Origin: Symbiodinium natans
Lineage: Eukaryota > Sar > Dinophyceae > Suessiales > Symbiodiniaceae
DNA length: 64,000 bases
Reading direction: 5' to 3'
NCBI GenBank assembly: GCA_905221605.1
Contig: CAJNDS010000502.1
Location: 703,501-767,500 of the forward strand
Shown: positions 1 to 10,523 of the stretch, one piece after another
How the letters are laid out: each line of letters opens with the position of its first letter
Position numbering within the stretch: position 1 is the first letter of the stretch
Notes under the pieces: model-generated
The model's input: the letters and a program-made list of their open reading frames with translations, nothing else
Database searches by the model: none
What the model was told of the DNA's origin: nothing
Made by a program: the position numbers and the translations under genes

Positions 1-28
1 AGAGGCCCCGCCATGGCTTTGCGTCTAG

Positions 29-136
29 TTAGGGTTTAGGGTTTAGGGTTTAGGGTTAGGGGTTTAGGGTTTAGGGTTTAGGGTTTAGGGTTAGGTTTAG
101 GGTTTAGGGTTTAGGGTTTAGGGTTTAGGTTTAGGG
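29..136. repeat. Telomere-like TTTAGGG array
   Basis: About 14 near-perfect copies of TTTAGGG with a few TTAGGG and TTTAGGGG variants. It begins 28 bases inside the window and is followed by unrelated sequence, so it is an internal array and not evidence of a chromosome end. Confidence 0.95.
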
Positions 137-221
137 TACTGTTTGCTTCTAAGACCCCCCAAAAACATAAAAATGATAATCCCTATAGTGCCCTTATAAG
201 GAAGACTTGTGTTTTTGTTTT

Positions 222-310
222 GTTGGGGGGGGAGGGGGGGGGAGAGGGGGGGGAGGGAGGGGGGGGGAGGAGGGGGGGGGGAGGGGGGGGGGGGGGGGAG
301 GGGGGGGGGC
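222..310. repeat. Poly-G/GGGGA tract
   Basis: Nearly 90 bases of G runs broken by single A residues. It has strong G-quadruplex potential on the plus strand. The glycine- or proline-rich open frames crossing it have no coding character. The rest of 137-458 holds a degenerate CCCTAAA/CCCCAAA array (about 384-444) that leads into the candidate exon at 459. Confidence 0.9.
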
Positions 311-458
311 CTGCACACACGCTTTGCATGCACGGTTTCCATCGTCCCCCATCGTCCATGCTCCAAACCCTGCACCCCAAACCCTAAACCCCAAACCCCC
401 TAAACCCTCAACCCTAAACCCTAAACGCCAAACCCTAAACCCTCAACCCAAATGGAAG

Positions 459-552
459 GTATGACGACGATGGAAAAGACATGTCCGATGAGTCCGATCC
501 GGAGCCGAATGCTGGGGAGAGGGTGGGGTGGGAGGCAGAAGTGCATGGCGGT
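459..552 (+). CDS. Candidate exon, acidic protein, unidentified
   Basis: The segment follows an AG acceptor (AAG|G) downstream of a CCCTAAA array and is followed by a TTTAGGG array from about 575. After one leading base it reads Y-D-D-D-G-K-D-M-S-D-E-S-D-P-E-P and continues open for 31 codons, ending before GCAGGG. That GC donor resembles the one used in the CSL4 gene of this window. Acidic composition, good codon character and the flanking arrays suggest a true exon. I do not recognise the protein, and the partner exons are not certain. Confidence 0.4.
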
Positions 553-574
553 GCAGGGCTTCTGACATGACGGT

Positions 575-2005
575 AGTTTAGGGTTTAGGGTTTAGGGTTT
601 AGGGTAAAGTTTAGGGTTTAGGGTTTAACCCCCCACAACAGTGCCCAACTGAAGTTGCAAATAGACCTACAAGTTCACTATGTTGTAGACTGAAATGTGA
701 GGAGGATGTGGATGGAAAGGCAGGCTCCAGCAGCCCCAGTGGCCCAGCTATAGCCTAGGTACCCTAGTCATTGGGTCTGTGTTACCCATTCCTGGACTCC
801 GTAGATTAAGATCAGGTGCCAGCCGAGTCTCAGGGTTTAGGGTTTAGGGTTTAGGATTTAGGGTTTAGGGTTTAGGGTTTCGGGCTCAGGTGGAGGTGCT
901 CAAACGGGAGTTTACGAAACAAGGGTCCCAATCATCGACCCCCAAATAGTAGGATCCCCTTATTAGGACCCCAAACCCCCAAATGGCCCGATCAGAGGCC
1001 TTCAAACTCAACTTGAACCCCAGAACCCTCCCCATTCTCATTTCTTGCACGATCAAACTCCTGGACCGCAAGCCGTGATCTTACGAAGCTCGGTGGTGTA
1101 AAAGTGCCGCGGTTCGTTCGGGCGTGTTCACAAGCAACATCAGCCTAAGCAGCGACAGAAAGCCCCGAGCCCACGCTCAGAATCCCCATGATGATTCCAG
1201 TTCCTGAACACTGGCCCTAAACCCTAAACCGTAAACCCTAAACCCTAAACCCTAAAGCCATCGTACCAGGACTTCGAGACAAGGCAAAGGCCGAGGCAAC
1301 CACTAGCCAACTGCCTTCTGCTGTCGGCGTGGCCTGGTTTAAAGGGGTTTAGGGTTTGGGGTTTAGGGTTTAGGGTTTAGGGTAAGGTCGTTTGTTGGGC
1401 TTGTGGGTCTTCAGGGTTTTTGGAGTTTAAGTCGTTAGAGCTGTGTTGGGTTTGGTTTTAGTGGTTTGGGGGTTGCGGGTTAGGGTTTAGGGTTTGTGAA
1501 AACACACCTTAGCCCCCCAAAACCCTACCAAACCCTAAACCCGGAGCTCAAAAGCTCCGCCGCTACACCACTAAACCTCCCAAAACGTCTGACTCTTCAA
1601 CCCCGAATCGGCCGTAGGGGGGGATTGTAGGGTTTACGAATCCATTCAATCCGTGACCCAGCAACCTTGAAACCCGAACCCCAAACCTCCATACAGGAGC
1701 CATCAGCTGGGATCTTCGCTGCAGAGCGGCAGTTTCCTAAGTTAGAGTCCATTTTTTTGTACCAAATTATAAGGCGGCGCCCTTTGAAACAGGGATCCCA
1801 AAAAAGGGGCCCTAATCTAGAGAACTACCTTGGGATGTTGAGCCGTATACGAACAGTCCTTAAAAAGGGATTTGTAATAGGGGCTACCATAATCCTTATT
1901 TAGGAGCTGTGAGTATAAGGGGGACCCTCAACCCTAAACCCTAAACCCTAAACCCTATACCCTAAACCCTGAACCCTAAACCCTAAACCCTAAACCCATA
2001 GTCAG
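575..2005. other. Non-coding stretch with several short telomere-like arrays
   Basis: TTTAGGG arrays lie at about 575-628 and 833-880. CCCTAAA arrays lie at about 1215-1254 and 1926-1996, and a degenerate TTTAGGG block at 1345-1385. A GC-rich island at 1270-1332, between a CCCTAAA array and a TTTAGGG array, could be another small exon (frame D-F-E-T-R-Q-R or G-L-R-D-K-A-K), but its frame is ambiguous. A sequence at about 1830-1890 resembles one at 33366-33430, both containing TATACGAACAGTCCTTAA, which suggests a dispersed repeat. Confidence 0.6.
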
Positions 2006-2080
2006 GTGCCTCGTCGTCAGCATTAGCTTCATCGGCTTGGCGAAGTACAGCATGAAGGGAGACGCGGCCTTCGATGTGGT
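2006..2080 (+). CDS. Candidate exon, hydrophobic segment, unidentified
   Basis: An AG acceptor (GTCAG|G) follows the CCCTAAA array ending near 1996. After one base the frame reads C-L-V-V-S-I-S-F-I-G-L-A-K-Y-S-M-K-G-D and then A-A-F-D-V. A GT donor (GTGAGG) starts at 2079, and an alternative GA donor lies two bases later. With the GA donor the frame joins in phase to the candidate exon at 2910. The first 11 residues could be part of a membrane segment. Protein not recognised. Confidence 0.42.
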
Positions 2081-2096
2081 GAGGGGGATAAGGGGA

Positions 2097-2212
2097 ACAG
2101 TAAACTCCAAAAAGTTGGAACATCCTTATCCTCATGCCCCAAAAGCTATACTAAAGGAAATCCCAGCTTTAATCGTCCTTAAACCATGTTCCAACTTTCT
2201 GGAGTTTACTGT
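2097..2212. repeat. Short inverted repeat, 27-bp arms
   Basis: The arm at 2097-2123 and the arm at 2186-2212 are reverse complements with one mismatch in 27 (ACAGTAAACTCC... and ...GGAGTTTACTGT). The loop is about 62 bases and rich in CCTTTAAG-like sequence. It lies just downstream of the candidate exon at 2006-2080, inside its presumed intron, and looks like a MITE-type hairpin. Confidence 0.8.
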
Positions 2213-2732
2213 AAGGGGAGGTATAGGGGGGGTACAAAGGGGGTGGTATAATTAAGGGATTTTAAGGGGGGGTATAAGGGGGGGGGAAGCGAATTGGAGG
2301 GCTCAAGGTTTAAGGTGTCTTTTGGTGTTGCGATTGAAGGGGTTTTGGGGGTTGAAAGTTACGCTAAGGGCTAGGGCTAGGGAGCTTATTTGCCAGGTTT
2401 GGGTTGCGAGGTTGTTGTGTGTGTAAGGTGCACATTCTAAGCCCCAAAGCCTTAAGCCCTCTATGCTTATACTGGTCTTTAGGAGTTTTGTATAAGTCTG
2501 TGGGGCTGCGAGCCACCGAGGAGCACTTCCCTCAGAAGTAGGAGTGTTTGCGATGTTTCGGTTTGCCACGGCACTTCCTACACGAGCAAAGTCTTACCTC
2601 TAGACCCTACTCCCCCAAAAGTCCCCCTACAGACCCTAGACCTCCTTCAAAGATCCCCTAAGCGTCCTCAACCCCCTAAAGCACCCCGGACAAACTCCTA
2701 GAGCCCATACCCCCCCCCCCCCCCCCCCCACC

Positions 2733-2890
2733 AAACCCTAAACCCCAAACCCCAAACCCAAACCCCAACCCCCAAACCCAAACCCCAAACCCCAAACCCC
2801 AAACCCCAAACCCCAAACCCGAAACCCTAAACCCTAAACCCTAAACCCTAAACCCTAAACCCTAAACCCTAAACCCTAAACCCTAAACCC
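2733..2890. repeat. CCCAAAC/CCCTAAA array
   Basis: About 158 bases begin as CCCCAAA variants and change to pure CCCTAAA. The array is preceded by a poly-C run of about 18 and followed closely by the AG acceptor of the next candidate exon. Confidence 0.95.
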
Positions 2891-2909
2891 CCCTCCCTTC
2901 CATCTTCAG

Positions 2910-2976
2910 GCTTGTTGGCCCCGCCGGGGCCTCCATGGACACAGCAGAGCGCTTGGGGCGATCCCTCCGAGGCGGC
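2910..2976 (+). CDS. Candidate exon, unidentified
   Basis: CATCTTCAG precedes position 2910. After one base the frame reads L-V-G-P-A-G-A-S-M-D-T-A-E-R-L-G-R-S and runs open up to a TTTAGGG array at 2977-3026. Several GC dinucleotides could be the donor, so the 3' end is uncertain. It is flanked by CCCTAAA upstream and TTTAGGG downstream, as are the recognised exons of this window. Protein unknown; it may belong with the candidate exons at 2006 and 3916. Confidence 0.38.
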
Positions 2977-3775
2977 TTTAGGGTTTAGGGTTTAGGGTTT
3001 AGGGTTTAGGGTTTAGGGTTTAGGGGGGGAGGGGGGGGAGGTTGGTTTGTAGGGCTTCGGGGGGGTTTAGGGTTTAAGGTTTGAGGTTTTGATGTTTCAG
3101 GCGGTTTAGGGGGGTTTAGGGTTTGGGCTGGGGTGTTTGGTGGGTTGGTTTGGTAGGGTTTGGAGGGGTTTAGGGCTTTGGGAGATTTGTGGTTTTTTTC
3201 TTGGGGTGTTTCAGGGGGCTTAGCGTGTGTAAAGACGCAAAGCCTACTTTCAACAAGGCAGAACCCTAAGCACCCAACCATGACACCCCGCAAGCAACCC
3301 GCATCAGGAAGTCCTCCCTGCGCTCAAGGGCTTAAGGGTTTAGTTGTTCTGCATCTTCCTGGGACACTGTAACCCGGAAGTTTTTTGCACCCTAATCCCG
3401 TGTTACCCTTTTAACCATCTGAGGCTTTAGCCCTTCTAAACCCTAAACCCTAAACCCTAAACCCTAAACCCTAAACCCTAAACCCTAAACCCTTCTTGAA
3501 CCCTTTTGACCCCTCAAGCCCACCGTCTTCAAGCCTTGGAAGCCTCTGAGCCCTTTGAACCCGCCCTTGAGCCCCCAAACCCTAAATCTGTTAATTCTTT
3601 ATGTCCTAAATCCTAAGCCTTTCAATTATTCCCCAAACCCTAAGCCTTTTAATTCTTCAAGTCCTAAATCCTTTGTACTCTTAACCTCAACGCCCTTTAA
3701 CGCCCTTTAAAGCACCACAACCCCTGAAACCTGTAAGCTCCGCCGGTCCCCTTGAGTCCCCCTTCCCTTCACCAA

Positions 3776-3872
3776 AACCCTAAACCCTGAACCCTGAACC
3801 CTAAACCCTAAACCCTAAACCCTAAACCCTAAACCCTAAACCCTAAACCCTAAACCCTAAACCCTAAACCCT
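3776..3872. repeat. CCCTAAA array
   Basis: About 13 copies of CCCTAAA, followed by a short poly-C run. The interval 3030-3775 holds degenerate T/G-rich and C/A-rich relatives of the repeat, a second CCCTAAA array at 3437-3492 and no supported gene. Confidence 0.95.
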
Positions 3873-3915
3873 AACCCCCCCCCCTCCCAAACATCACAGC
3901 CGCGCTCTCCCCGAG

Positions 3916-3978
3916 GTTTTTCCCTTCCTGGGTGCTGGACTTTGCCTGGGCATCAACCGCAGGAGACCAGTCTTCGGG
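3916..3978 (+). CDS. Candidate exon, hydrophobic segment, unidentified
   Basis: An AG|G acceptor (CCGAG|GTT) lies about 40 bases after the CCCTAAA array. The frame reads V-F-P-F-L-G-A-G-L-C-L-G-I-N-R-R-R-P-V-F and ends before a GC donor (GGG|GCGTAGGG). A TTTAGGG array follows at about 4010-4038. Exactly 21 codons, with the look of a membrane-spanning segment followed by basic residues. Protein not recognised. Confidence 0.4.
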
Positions 3979-4776
3979 GCGTAGGGTTTCGGGTATAAAG
4001 GGTTGTGGGGTTTAGGGTTTAGGGTTTAGGGTTTAGGGATGGTGAAGGGTATGTCTGATTTTTACCACCAGGGCTTCTGTAGCAATCAAATGCAGAAGGG
4101 CCTTGGGCGGCCTTGGGGTTTCTAAGGGGCCTGTTAAACTGGGTTTGCCCAGGGGGCTCACTTTGAGGATCTAGGCTTTGAACAAGGTGTAACTGAGGCA
4201 CCTGAAGATCGAACCCAGGATCCCCCTATAAATTCTCCCACCCAAAGGGTCCAGGTACCTCACTATTGTATACTTCGGCCACCAAAGTCCCCAAATGTTA
4301 TGGCCCAAGTATTCCCTATTTCGCTCCATGGATCCTTAGGGCCAGTTCCTAGGAGAGTGTCGGCTTCCCCTTTCTCAGCTTTTTATGAGTGCAGGCAGGT
4401 GCCCGCGGCCTTCAACACCACCAACATCCAGGCGCCCTAGTGCGTGGGCTGAAGTTTCAGGGCTCTTTAAGTTGTTCTTTTTGGGTTCAGTTGGGCTGAA
4501 GGTTCAGGTTTAGGGCTCTGGAGTTGCTAATTTTGGGGGCTCAGGGTTTCGTTTTGCGCGCTTTTAGTGTTCCCTAAACCCTAAACCCTAAACCCTAAAC
4601 CCTAAACCCTTGTTTGTCTGATAATGTTACATCGTCTTGCTCTTTTTCTTTGGGGGGGGGGGGGGGGGGGGGGGTGGCGACCGGGGGGAGGGGGGGGGGG
4701 GGGGGGGGGGTAGAATATCTGATTTGAGGCACTCCGAGCTGCAGGGCTTACAAGCCTTAGGATTCCGACTCCATAT

Positions 4777-5096
4777 ATCTATATATATATACACATATGT
4801 ATATATATATATATTTATATTTACTATTATCATTATTATCATTATTATCATTATTATCATTATTATCATTATTATCATTATTATCATTATTATCATTATT
4901 ATCATTATTATCATTATTATCATTATGATCATTATTATCATTATTATCATTATTATCATTATTGTCATTATTATCATTATTATCATTATTGTCATTATTG
5001 TCATTATTATCATTATTATCATTATTATCATTATTATCATTATTTTCATTATTATCATTATTATCATTATGATCATTATTATCATTATTATTAGTA
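4777..5096. repeat. AT-rich microsatellite, mainly TTATCATTA 9-mers
   Basis: A short (TATA)-type stretch leads into about 30 tandem copies of a 9-base unit (ATT ATT ATC) with rare ATG and GTC variants. It reads as Ile-rich on the plus strand and Met/Ile- or Asn/Asp-rich on the minus strand, which is a translation artefact. Upstream at 4650-4711 is a double poly-G tract. The stretch 4040-4570 shows no supported gene. Confidence 0.97.
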
Positions 5097-5345
5097 TATA
5101 TGTATATATTCACCCACCAATATGTATAGGGAACCAGATATACACTCACCAGTAACAGCAGTACAAACCCTGCCTCAGAAGCAATTCCTGTGCTTGTTCC
5201 AGTAGACCATCAATGGGTGGGCGGGGGGGGGGGGGAGCATTGGCGCTGTCATTCCACAGCGGCGCATTGCGTGATTTCCCGGAGCCATGTGCGTGGCACG
5301 ACGGCACTCAAAGCTTGCTTTGTCTCCAAAGCTGGAGGGAAGAAT

Positions 5346-5444
5346 GGGTTTAGGGTTTAGGGTTTAGGGTTTAGGGTTTAGGGTTTAGGGTTTAGGGTTT
5401 AGGGTTTAGGGTTAGTTTTTAGGGTTTAGGGTTTAGGGTTTAGG
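5346..5444. repeat. TTTAGGG array
   Basis: About 14 copies. The segment after it (5455-5530) is GC-rich and open, but its flanking arrays are in the opposite order to those of the recognised exons, so I treat it as intronic. A CCCTAAA array follows at 5552-5612. Confidence 0.95.
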
Positions 5445-5617
5445 GGTGGTTCTCACCACATCTTCGCGGCCGCCACAGAGGCCGAATCGTCCAGGAGCAC
5501 ATTGCTCTGGCAGGGACACTTCAAGAGGAAGACCCGAAGCCCGAAACCCTGAACTCTAAACCCTAAACCCTAAACCCTAAACCCTAAACCCTAAACCCTA
5601 AACCCTAAACCCTCCAG

Positions 5618-5713
5618 ACTTTGGAGCAGCGGAAGCAAGGGATGTCCCTGGCAATTTCTGACTCGGAGGGAGGGTTGAACATCTTGGTGAAAGGCTCGAC
5701 ACTCCTTTTCTAG
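5618..5713 (+). CDS. Candidate terminal exon, unidentified
   Basis: The segment starts after CCTCCAG, immediately downstream of a CCCTAAA array. It reads T-L-E-Q-R-K-Q-G-M-S-L-A-I-S-D-S and then E-G-G-L-N-I-L-V-K-G-S-T-L-L-F before a TAG stop at 5711-5713. Codon use is exon-like. It could be the last exon of a gene whose earlier exons are among the islands at 2-4 kb, but I cannot show that. Another CCCTAAA array follows at 5741-5817. Confidence 0.38.
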   Translation, partial: TLEQRKQGMSLAISDSEGGLNILVKGSTLLF

Positions 5714-5941
5714 CTCCTTCCCCATGGTCAACCTAAGCTGCTAAACCCTAAACCCTAAACCCTAAACCCTAAACCCTAAACCCTAAACCCTAAACCCTAA
5801 ACCCTAAACCCTAAACCTTCAAGCACTCTCTAGTTCCTGTGAGCCCTCAGCCCTGTAGACCCTAATGTTGTCTGCTGATTAGTGTGCCCACCCCACCCCC
5901 CCCCCGTGCCCCCCTCAACGAATGGATCCCGCGCTTTAGTG

Positions 5942-5942
5942 T

Positions 5943-5987
<45 letters not shown>
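5942..5987. repeat. Pure poly-G run of about 46 bases
   Basis: An uninterrupted G run just upstream of the AT-rich tandem repeat at 5990-6245. Confidence 0.95.
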
Positions 5988-5988
<1 letters not shown>

Positions 5989-5989
5989 C

Positions 5990-6245
5990 TGGCTTTATAT
6001 GATTTTAAAAGGGATGAGTTTATATGAATTAAAAAGGGATCCATATGATTTTAAAAGGGATGAGCTCGTATGAATTTTAAAGGGATCCATATGATTTTTA
6101 AAGGGGTGAGACTGTATGAAATTAAACGGGATCCATACGATTTTAAGAGGGATGGGTTTATATGAATTTGAAAGGGATTATATGATGTTAGAAGGGATCC
6201 ACCTGATTTTGAAAGGGATGAGTTTATATGAATTTTAAGGGGATC
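5990..6245. repeat. Tandem repeat of about 50 bp (GGGATGAGTTTATATGAATT / GGGATCCATATGATTTT)
   Basis: Alternating half-units GGGATGAG-TTATATGAATTT-AA and GGGATCC-ATATGATTTT-AAA are repeated about five times with small changes. It is non-coding and unlike its surroundings in base composition. Confidence 0.85.
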
Positions 6246-6261
6246 CATCTATCCCAACCAA

Positions 6262-6646
6262 GCCAGCCCGCAAAAAAAAGTATGATTCCGGCGGAGCAAA
6301 CTTTTTATATTATACGGCATTCGGGCAGCTGCTGGACTACCCCCTTTGAAATTTGATTGCCTGGCCTCGGTACAAAAGCATTTTATAAGGAACTCTTAGC
6401 TTTGGGGCTGGCCTGGAGACTTGCCCGACAACCTCAGGCCTCAAGGTTTAGGAGGCCTTAGCCCTTAGGCCTCTGGATCCAAACCCAACCAGCCCGCAAA
6501 AAAATATAATTCCGGGGGAGCAAACTTTTTGTGTTATACGGCATTCGGGCAGCTGCTGGACTACCCCCTTTGAAATTTGATTGCCCGGCCTCGGTACAAA
6601 AGAATTTAATAAGGAAATCTTAGTTTTGAGGCTGGCCTGGAGACTG
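6262..6646. repeat. Direct duplication of about 160 bp
   Basis: 6262-6423 and 6484-6646 are about 90 percent identical. Both contain GCATTCGGGCAGCTGCTGGA and TGAAATTTGATTGCC. A short motif from the unit (ATTCCGGGGG) recurs near 6750 and 6820. No protein family recognised. The rest of 6650-7160 shows only degenerate telomere-like sequence. Confidence 0.85.
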
Positions 6647-7163
6647 AAGATTTCAGGGCCTGACAACCTCAGGCTCAGTTCAGAAGCGATTTCTGGACGA
6701 CAACACCATTCGACAGCCTCGCCAACAGTTTGCATCCCCCGATTTTTTTTCACAATTCCGGGGGTCCTCCTCAAATAGATCCACCTGAATAGTTTTTGGT
6801 TTTTTTCCACAATTCCGGGGGAGCACACTAATCAGGATACAACATTACCTGAAACCCTCGAAGCCCTAGAAGCCCTGTGGACCCTCCCAAACCCTACGAA
6901 TCTATGGTCCTCTTCGGGGTACTTGGGAGTCATTCTTTTTTTGAGGGGGGGACGATATTTCCTAAGAAGCAGCAAAAATCATCATTTTTGGGGCACTTTA
7001 GTTCTTAGGTGACACGTTTGGGGGCTTACGTTTTAGGGTTTAGGGTGAAGGGTTTGGGGTTTGGGGTTTGGGGTTTGGGGTGTGGGGTTGGGGTTTGGGG
7101 GTTTAGGGTTATAAGGGTTCCTCATGCCCTCAACCCTAAACCCTAAACTCGAAACCCAAAACC

Positions 7164-7248
7164 CTGAGCAGCTTGTCCCAGGAGATCCTCCCTTTTTTCC
7201 AGCCGGCGAACGTCGGCACTAGCGGCGTCAGCAGCGAGTGCAGCACGG
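7164..7248 (-). CDS. Candidate minus-strand exon, coiled-coil-like
   Basis: On the minus strand, after a TTTGAG acceptor, the frame reads R-A-A-L-A-A-D-A-A-S-A-D-V-R-R-L-E-K-R-E and then D-L-L-G-Q-A-A-Q. It ends next to sequence that reads TTTAGGG on that strand, as expected for an intron start here. The Ala/Glu/Arg composition suggests a helical coiled coil. There are no neighbouring exons I can link. Confidence 0.35.
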
Positions 7249-7908
7249 CTCAAACCTTAATTTGCTTTCCTTTCCCTTATCTACTATTTGCTTAAGACAA
7301 AAAAACAAAAGAAATAAAAAACAAAGTCCCTATATTGCCATTATAAGGAAGATATTTTTTGAGGGTGGTTCTTCAGCATGACTTAGGGTTAGAGGGTCCC
7401 ATGCAGGAATTTGTTTCAGAGGGTTTTAAGTTGCTTCCCTTACGGGTAGCTGTGTCTCAGAGGGTTTAAAGGACCACCCTCTCAACGGAAATTCTAAGCT
7501 CATTGCAATTTCCAGACTTAACTTCGAACACCTTCGTGGGGGGGCCGAGTGTCAGGTCAGGCGAGATGTGCTGCGCGGGAGGACTGCACCGGATCCTCGG
7601 CTGAAAAGCATGGCGACCTTGAGACTGTAATCCCTGAAGGCTGGCGTACCTTATAAACCATATTCCCCTTGGGAACTGTTTTTTTTCTTAATATATTTTT
7701 GTTTATATAAAGCCCAAGAGGATATTAAGCACATTGTTTTTGTTGAGGTTCTAAGGGGAGTTATTCTAGTAAAAAGGTGCAAGGACCCCAACAAGGTACC
7801 CCGATTTTCGGAAACTCCCTCTGAGGCTATGCCACATACTCCGGAGATTTTCCTGGGCATCCGCAAAGCGGCTGCTCCCTGATCTTGGAGGCACCGAAGA
7901 GCATAGTA

Positions 7909-8009
7909 TAGGGGTCGGAATAAATACTACTAGTATTCCCTTATGATAGTCCCTCTGTATTTATACTACAATCCCTGCCCAAACCCTATTCTCATTATTC
8001 AGGCCCCTG
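7909..8009. mobile_element. About 100-bp inverted-repeat element, family A, copy 1
   Basis: It begins TAGGGGTCGGAATAA and ends TTATTCAGGCCCCT, which are near-perfect terminal inverted repeats. The inside contains TAGTATTCCCTTATG and CCAAACCCTATTCTCATTATTC. Three related copies lie at 11059, 13690 and 21921. It encodes nothing, so it is a MITE-like or introner-like unit. Confidence 0.75.
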
Positions 8010-8200
8010 AAGTACCCCCCCCCCCCCCCAAAGGCCCTGCATTTCCCAGCTTTCCCTTACAAACACGATAGATGCTGAACCCCAAGACTTTCTTCAAAGC
8101 GCCCTTCAAGCCAGAACCCCTTATCGACACGTTTCATGAGTCTGTTTCAGCAAGGCGCCCTCCTCATTTGTAGGCGCTCTAAGCTTCGAACCCCTCGGAG

Positions 8201-8273
8201 GGGGTTTAGGGTTTAGGGTTTAGGGTTTAGGGTTTAGGGTTTAGGGTTTAGGGTTTAGGGTTTAGGGTTTAGG
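8201..8273. repeat. TTTAGGG array
   Basis: Ten exact copies. The surrounding 8010-8500 shows no supported gene. Confidence 0.95.
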
Positions 8274-8510
8274 GGGACACCCGGCTTGTAGGGGGTTTAT
8301 CTAGGGCCTGTAAAGCCTAATTCTTGAACTCCTGAAACCTTTTGAGAATGTAGCCTTTTGAAGAGGGCATGGGGTGGTTGAGGCTCCACTAGGGATGCTC
8401 AGTAGGTTCCCTTGCACGAACTCCATTCAACAGAATAATGCGGGCACAACACATATGTTGTTGGGCAGCCGGGTGATCGAGGCAACCGATCGCTGCCCTA
8501 AGCCCTAAAG

Positions 8511-8621
8511 CCAGAGATCCGCTTCCATGAGCTGCGAAATGAAGAGGCCGATGGCTACCCAGCAGCGGGAGATGGCAATCAGAGCTTTCACTGCTTTTGG
8601 AGGCCGTAAGATTTGCTGTCG
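8511..8621 (-). CDS. Candidate minus-strand exon with a hydrophobic stretch
   Basis: On the minus strand an acceptor CTGCAG is followed in frame by R-Q-Q-I-L-R-P-P-K-A-V-K and then A-L-I-A-I-S-R-C-W-V-A-I-G-L-F-I. It stays open for 37 codons. This could be part of a membrane protein. It lacks linked exons and the family is not recognised, so it remains a candidate. Confidence 0.3.
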
Positions 8622-8629
8622 CTGCAGTT

Positions 8630-10523
8630 TAGGTTTGGGGTTTAGGACTAGATTGCCAGCTACACCCACTGAACAACCAAGAACCCTCAACGCCTAAAGC
8701 TGAAACGCCCTGCGTGCGCCACGTGGTATCTTGAAGCAAAGCTGCTTCGATTGGCAGTTTCAATCGAAGTCTTCTGGCTTTTCTCAAGAGGGCTGAAGGT
8801 TAGGCTAATAAAGAAGTTTCCAACCTTCAGGGAAGGTGTTGGCAATTAAAGTAGATTCCAACAGTCAGGGCCCACACACAGGGCCTTGCAACAGTTCTCA
8901 GGGCTTCTGAAACATGACAACCTAAACCCTGAATCATCCCATTAGACGGTTCCAGCTCCGACCGGTTTAGGGTTTGGGGTGTTTAGGGTTTAGGGTTTAG
9001 GGTTTAGGGTTTCGGGTAAACGGTTAGCTTCTCTTAACACAACATCTCTTGCCTTTTGTTTATATACACCGAGCCAATCCTGAAAACCCTGAGGCTTGAA
9101 TGTTTGGGGCTCAGGGACTGAAAGTGCGGCCCCCCTCGCACCCCCCCCCCCCCCGCCCCACCCTTAAGTTCGGTAGACGGCTTATCATCAAGGAAGCTCA
9201 TGACCACCACCTCCTTATTCAAAGGCTGGCTTAGGGTTACTCTAAAGCAGATGAAGCTCAGAGTTCGGTGCGAAAGGACCTTGAGGAACAAGGTTCTTGG
9301 GGTTGGGATCCTAAGCCCTATAAACATGAAGCCATACGCAAGCCACCAGGTATGTTGGGTTTAGGGTATAATTATATGGCCATTCGGGGTTTTTCTAGGG
9401 CTTAGGGGTTTACAGGTGTTGAGAGGAGCACTTGACCTGAAGGTTCATGGGTGGTGTGAAAAGTCAGCTGAAGCCGGAGTTGTGACTACGGCATGCGTGA
9501 AGCCCTGCACTGGTAACGATGACCTGATAGCCTTCGGTGGTAGGTCACAGGCTCTACAAACTTAGCAAGGCCACAAAGAAAAAGAAGGCTGCAAGGACCT
9601 CGAACATCGGGTGGGCAGTGGATACAGTAAGGCCGGTCCAGATACAGGTGTTGTAGCGCCATGAACGGGGAAGAGGAAAAGCCCTCCAGGCCTAAATTCT
9701 TTTCCGCACCCCTTGACCAGCGTCCGGGGTCGGACAGAAGCAACTCCCCTCACTTGGTTTAGGAGGCCCCCCCCCCTTTTTTATGACGCTGTCGCATCTT
9801 TGACAGAGGCACCGCTTTGTCCACAACAGTGCCACGCGCTCAGGGGGGGGTTGGGGGGGAGGCTCTACGTCTGCGAAGTGTAAGGCCCCAATCGAAACAT
9901 AGCAGGAGTAAGAATAGTAAAAAGAGCAAGAACAGTGGTAATAGTAACATTCGTAGTAAGCACGGAAATAGTGGAGAGAAGAGAAATGGTCGAAAGAAAG
10001 CTTGTCACAGTAGTAACTAATAGAACCTCACTTCTCGAAGCTACCAGATCGGCATTGTCAGAGGGGGCTGAAAGGCAAGATTCTTCCCCATCTGGGGAGG
10101 GGGGGGGGGGGGGGGGCACCCTAAACCCTAAACCCTAAACCCTAAACCCTAAACCCTAAACCCTAAACCCTAAACCCTAAACCCTAAACCCTAAACCCTA
10201 AACCCTATGGGGGGTGGGGGGGGGGCTTTTTGCACATGAGATCTTGCAGCAGGTCGGTTCTAGGTTCCCAGCTTGCTTCAGGCCACGCAGACCTTACCCT
10301 ATGCAGATATATGTACATATGTATATATAATGTATACATATAATGCATATATAATGTATATATATATAATGTATATATATATATAACATAGTGATAATCA
10401 TGTAGGAAAGAAGAGCCATCAACTATTTTGACATTTGCTACTTTTTTGGGGAGCCTGTGTTGCAAAAGCTGGGGGGGGCAGGGCAGGAGGGCCAGGGGGC
10501 CACCTGAAGTCTGAATCGCTCAG
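8630..10523. other. Stretch without a recognised gene
   Basis: It contains a TTTAGGG array (about 8965-9015), an AGTAA-rich low-complexity block (9900-10020), a CCCTAAA array of about 12 copies (10118-10207), a poly-G run and a TATA/ATGTA microsatellite (10305-10390). Open frames crossing these are low complexity. It precedes the first recognised exon of the glycosyltransferase gene, and upstream exons of that gene may be hidden here. Confidence 0.5.

Noticed and set aside
29-136. A true chromosome end at the left edge of the window
   Set aside because: Similar arrays occur throughout the window in both orientations and the array is followed by ordinary sequence, so position at the edge means nothing.
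207-464. Glycine-rich or proline-rich proteins across the G-tracts (also near 4640, 5882 and 53523)
   Set aside because: They are direct translations of homopolymer runs with no codon structure outside them.
4627-5155. Ile-, Met- or Asn/Asp-repeat proteins of up to 170 residues
   Set aside because: They are three frames of the TTATCATTA microsatellite.
5455-5530. Exon between TTTAGGG (left) and CCCTAAA (right)
   Set aside because: It is open in one frame, but the flanking arrays are in the reverse order to all supported exons and no good donor is seen.
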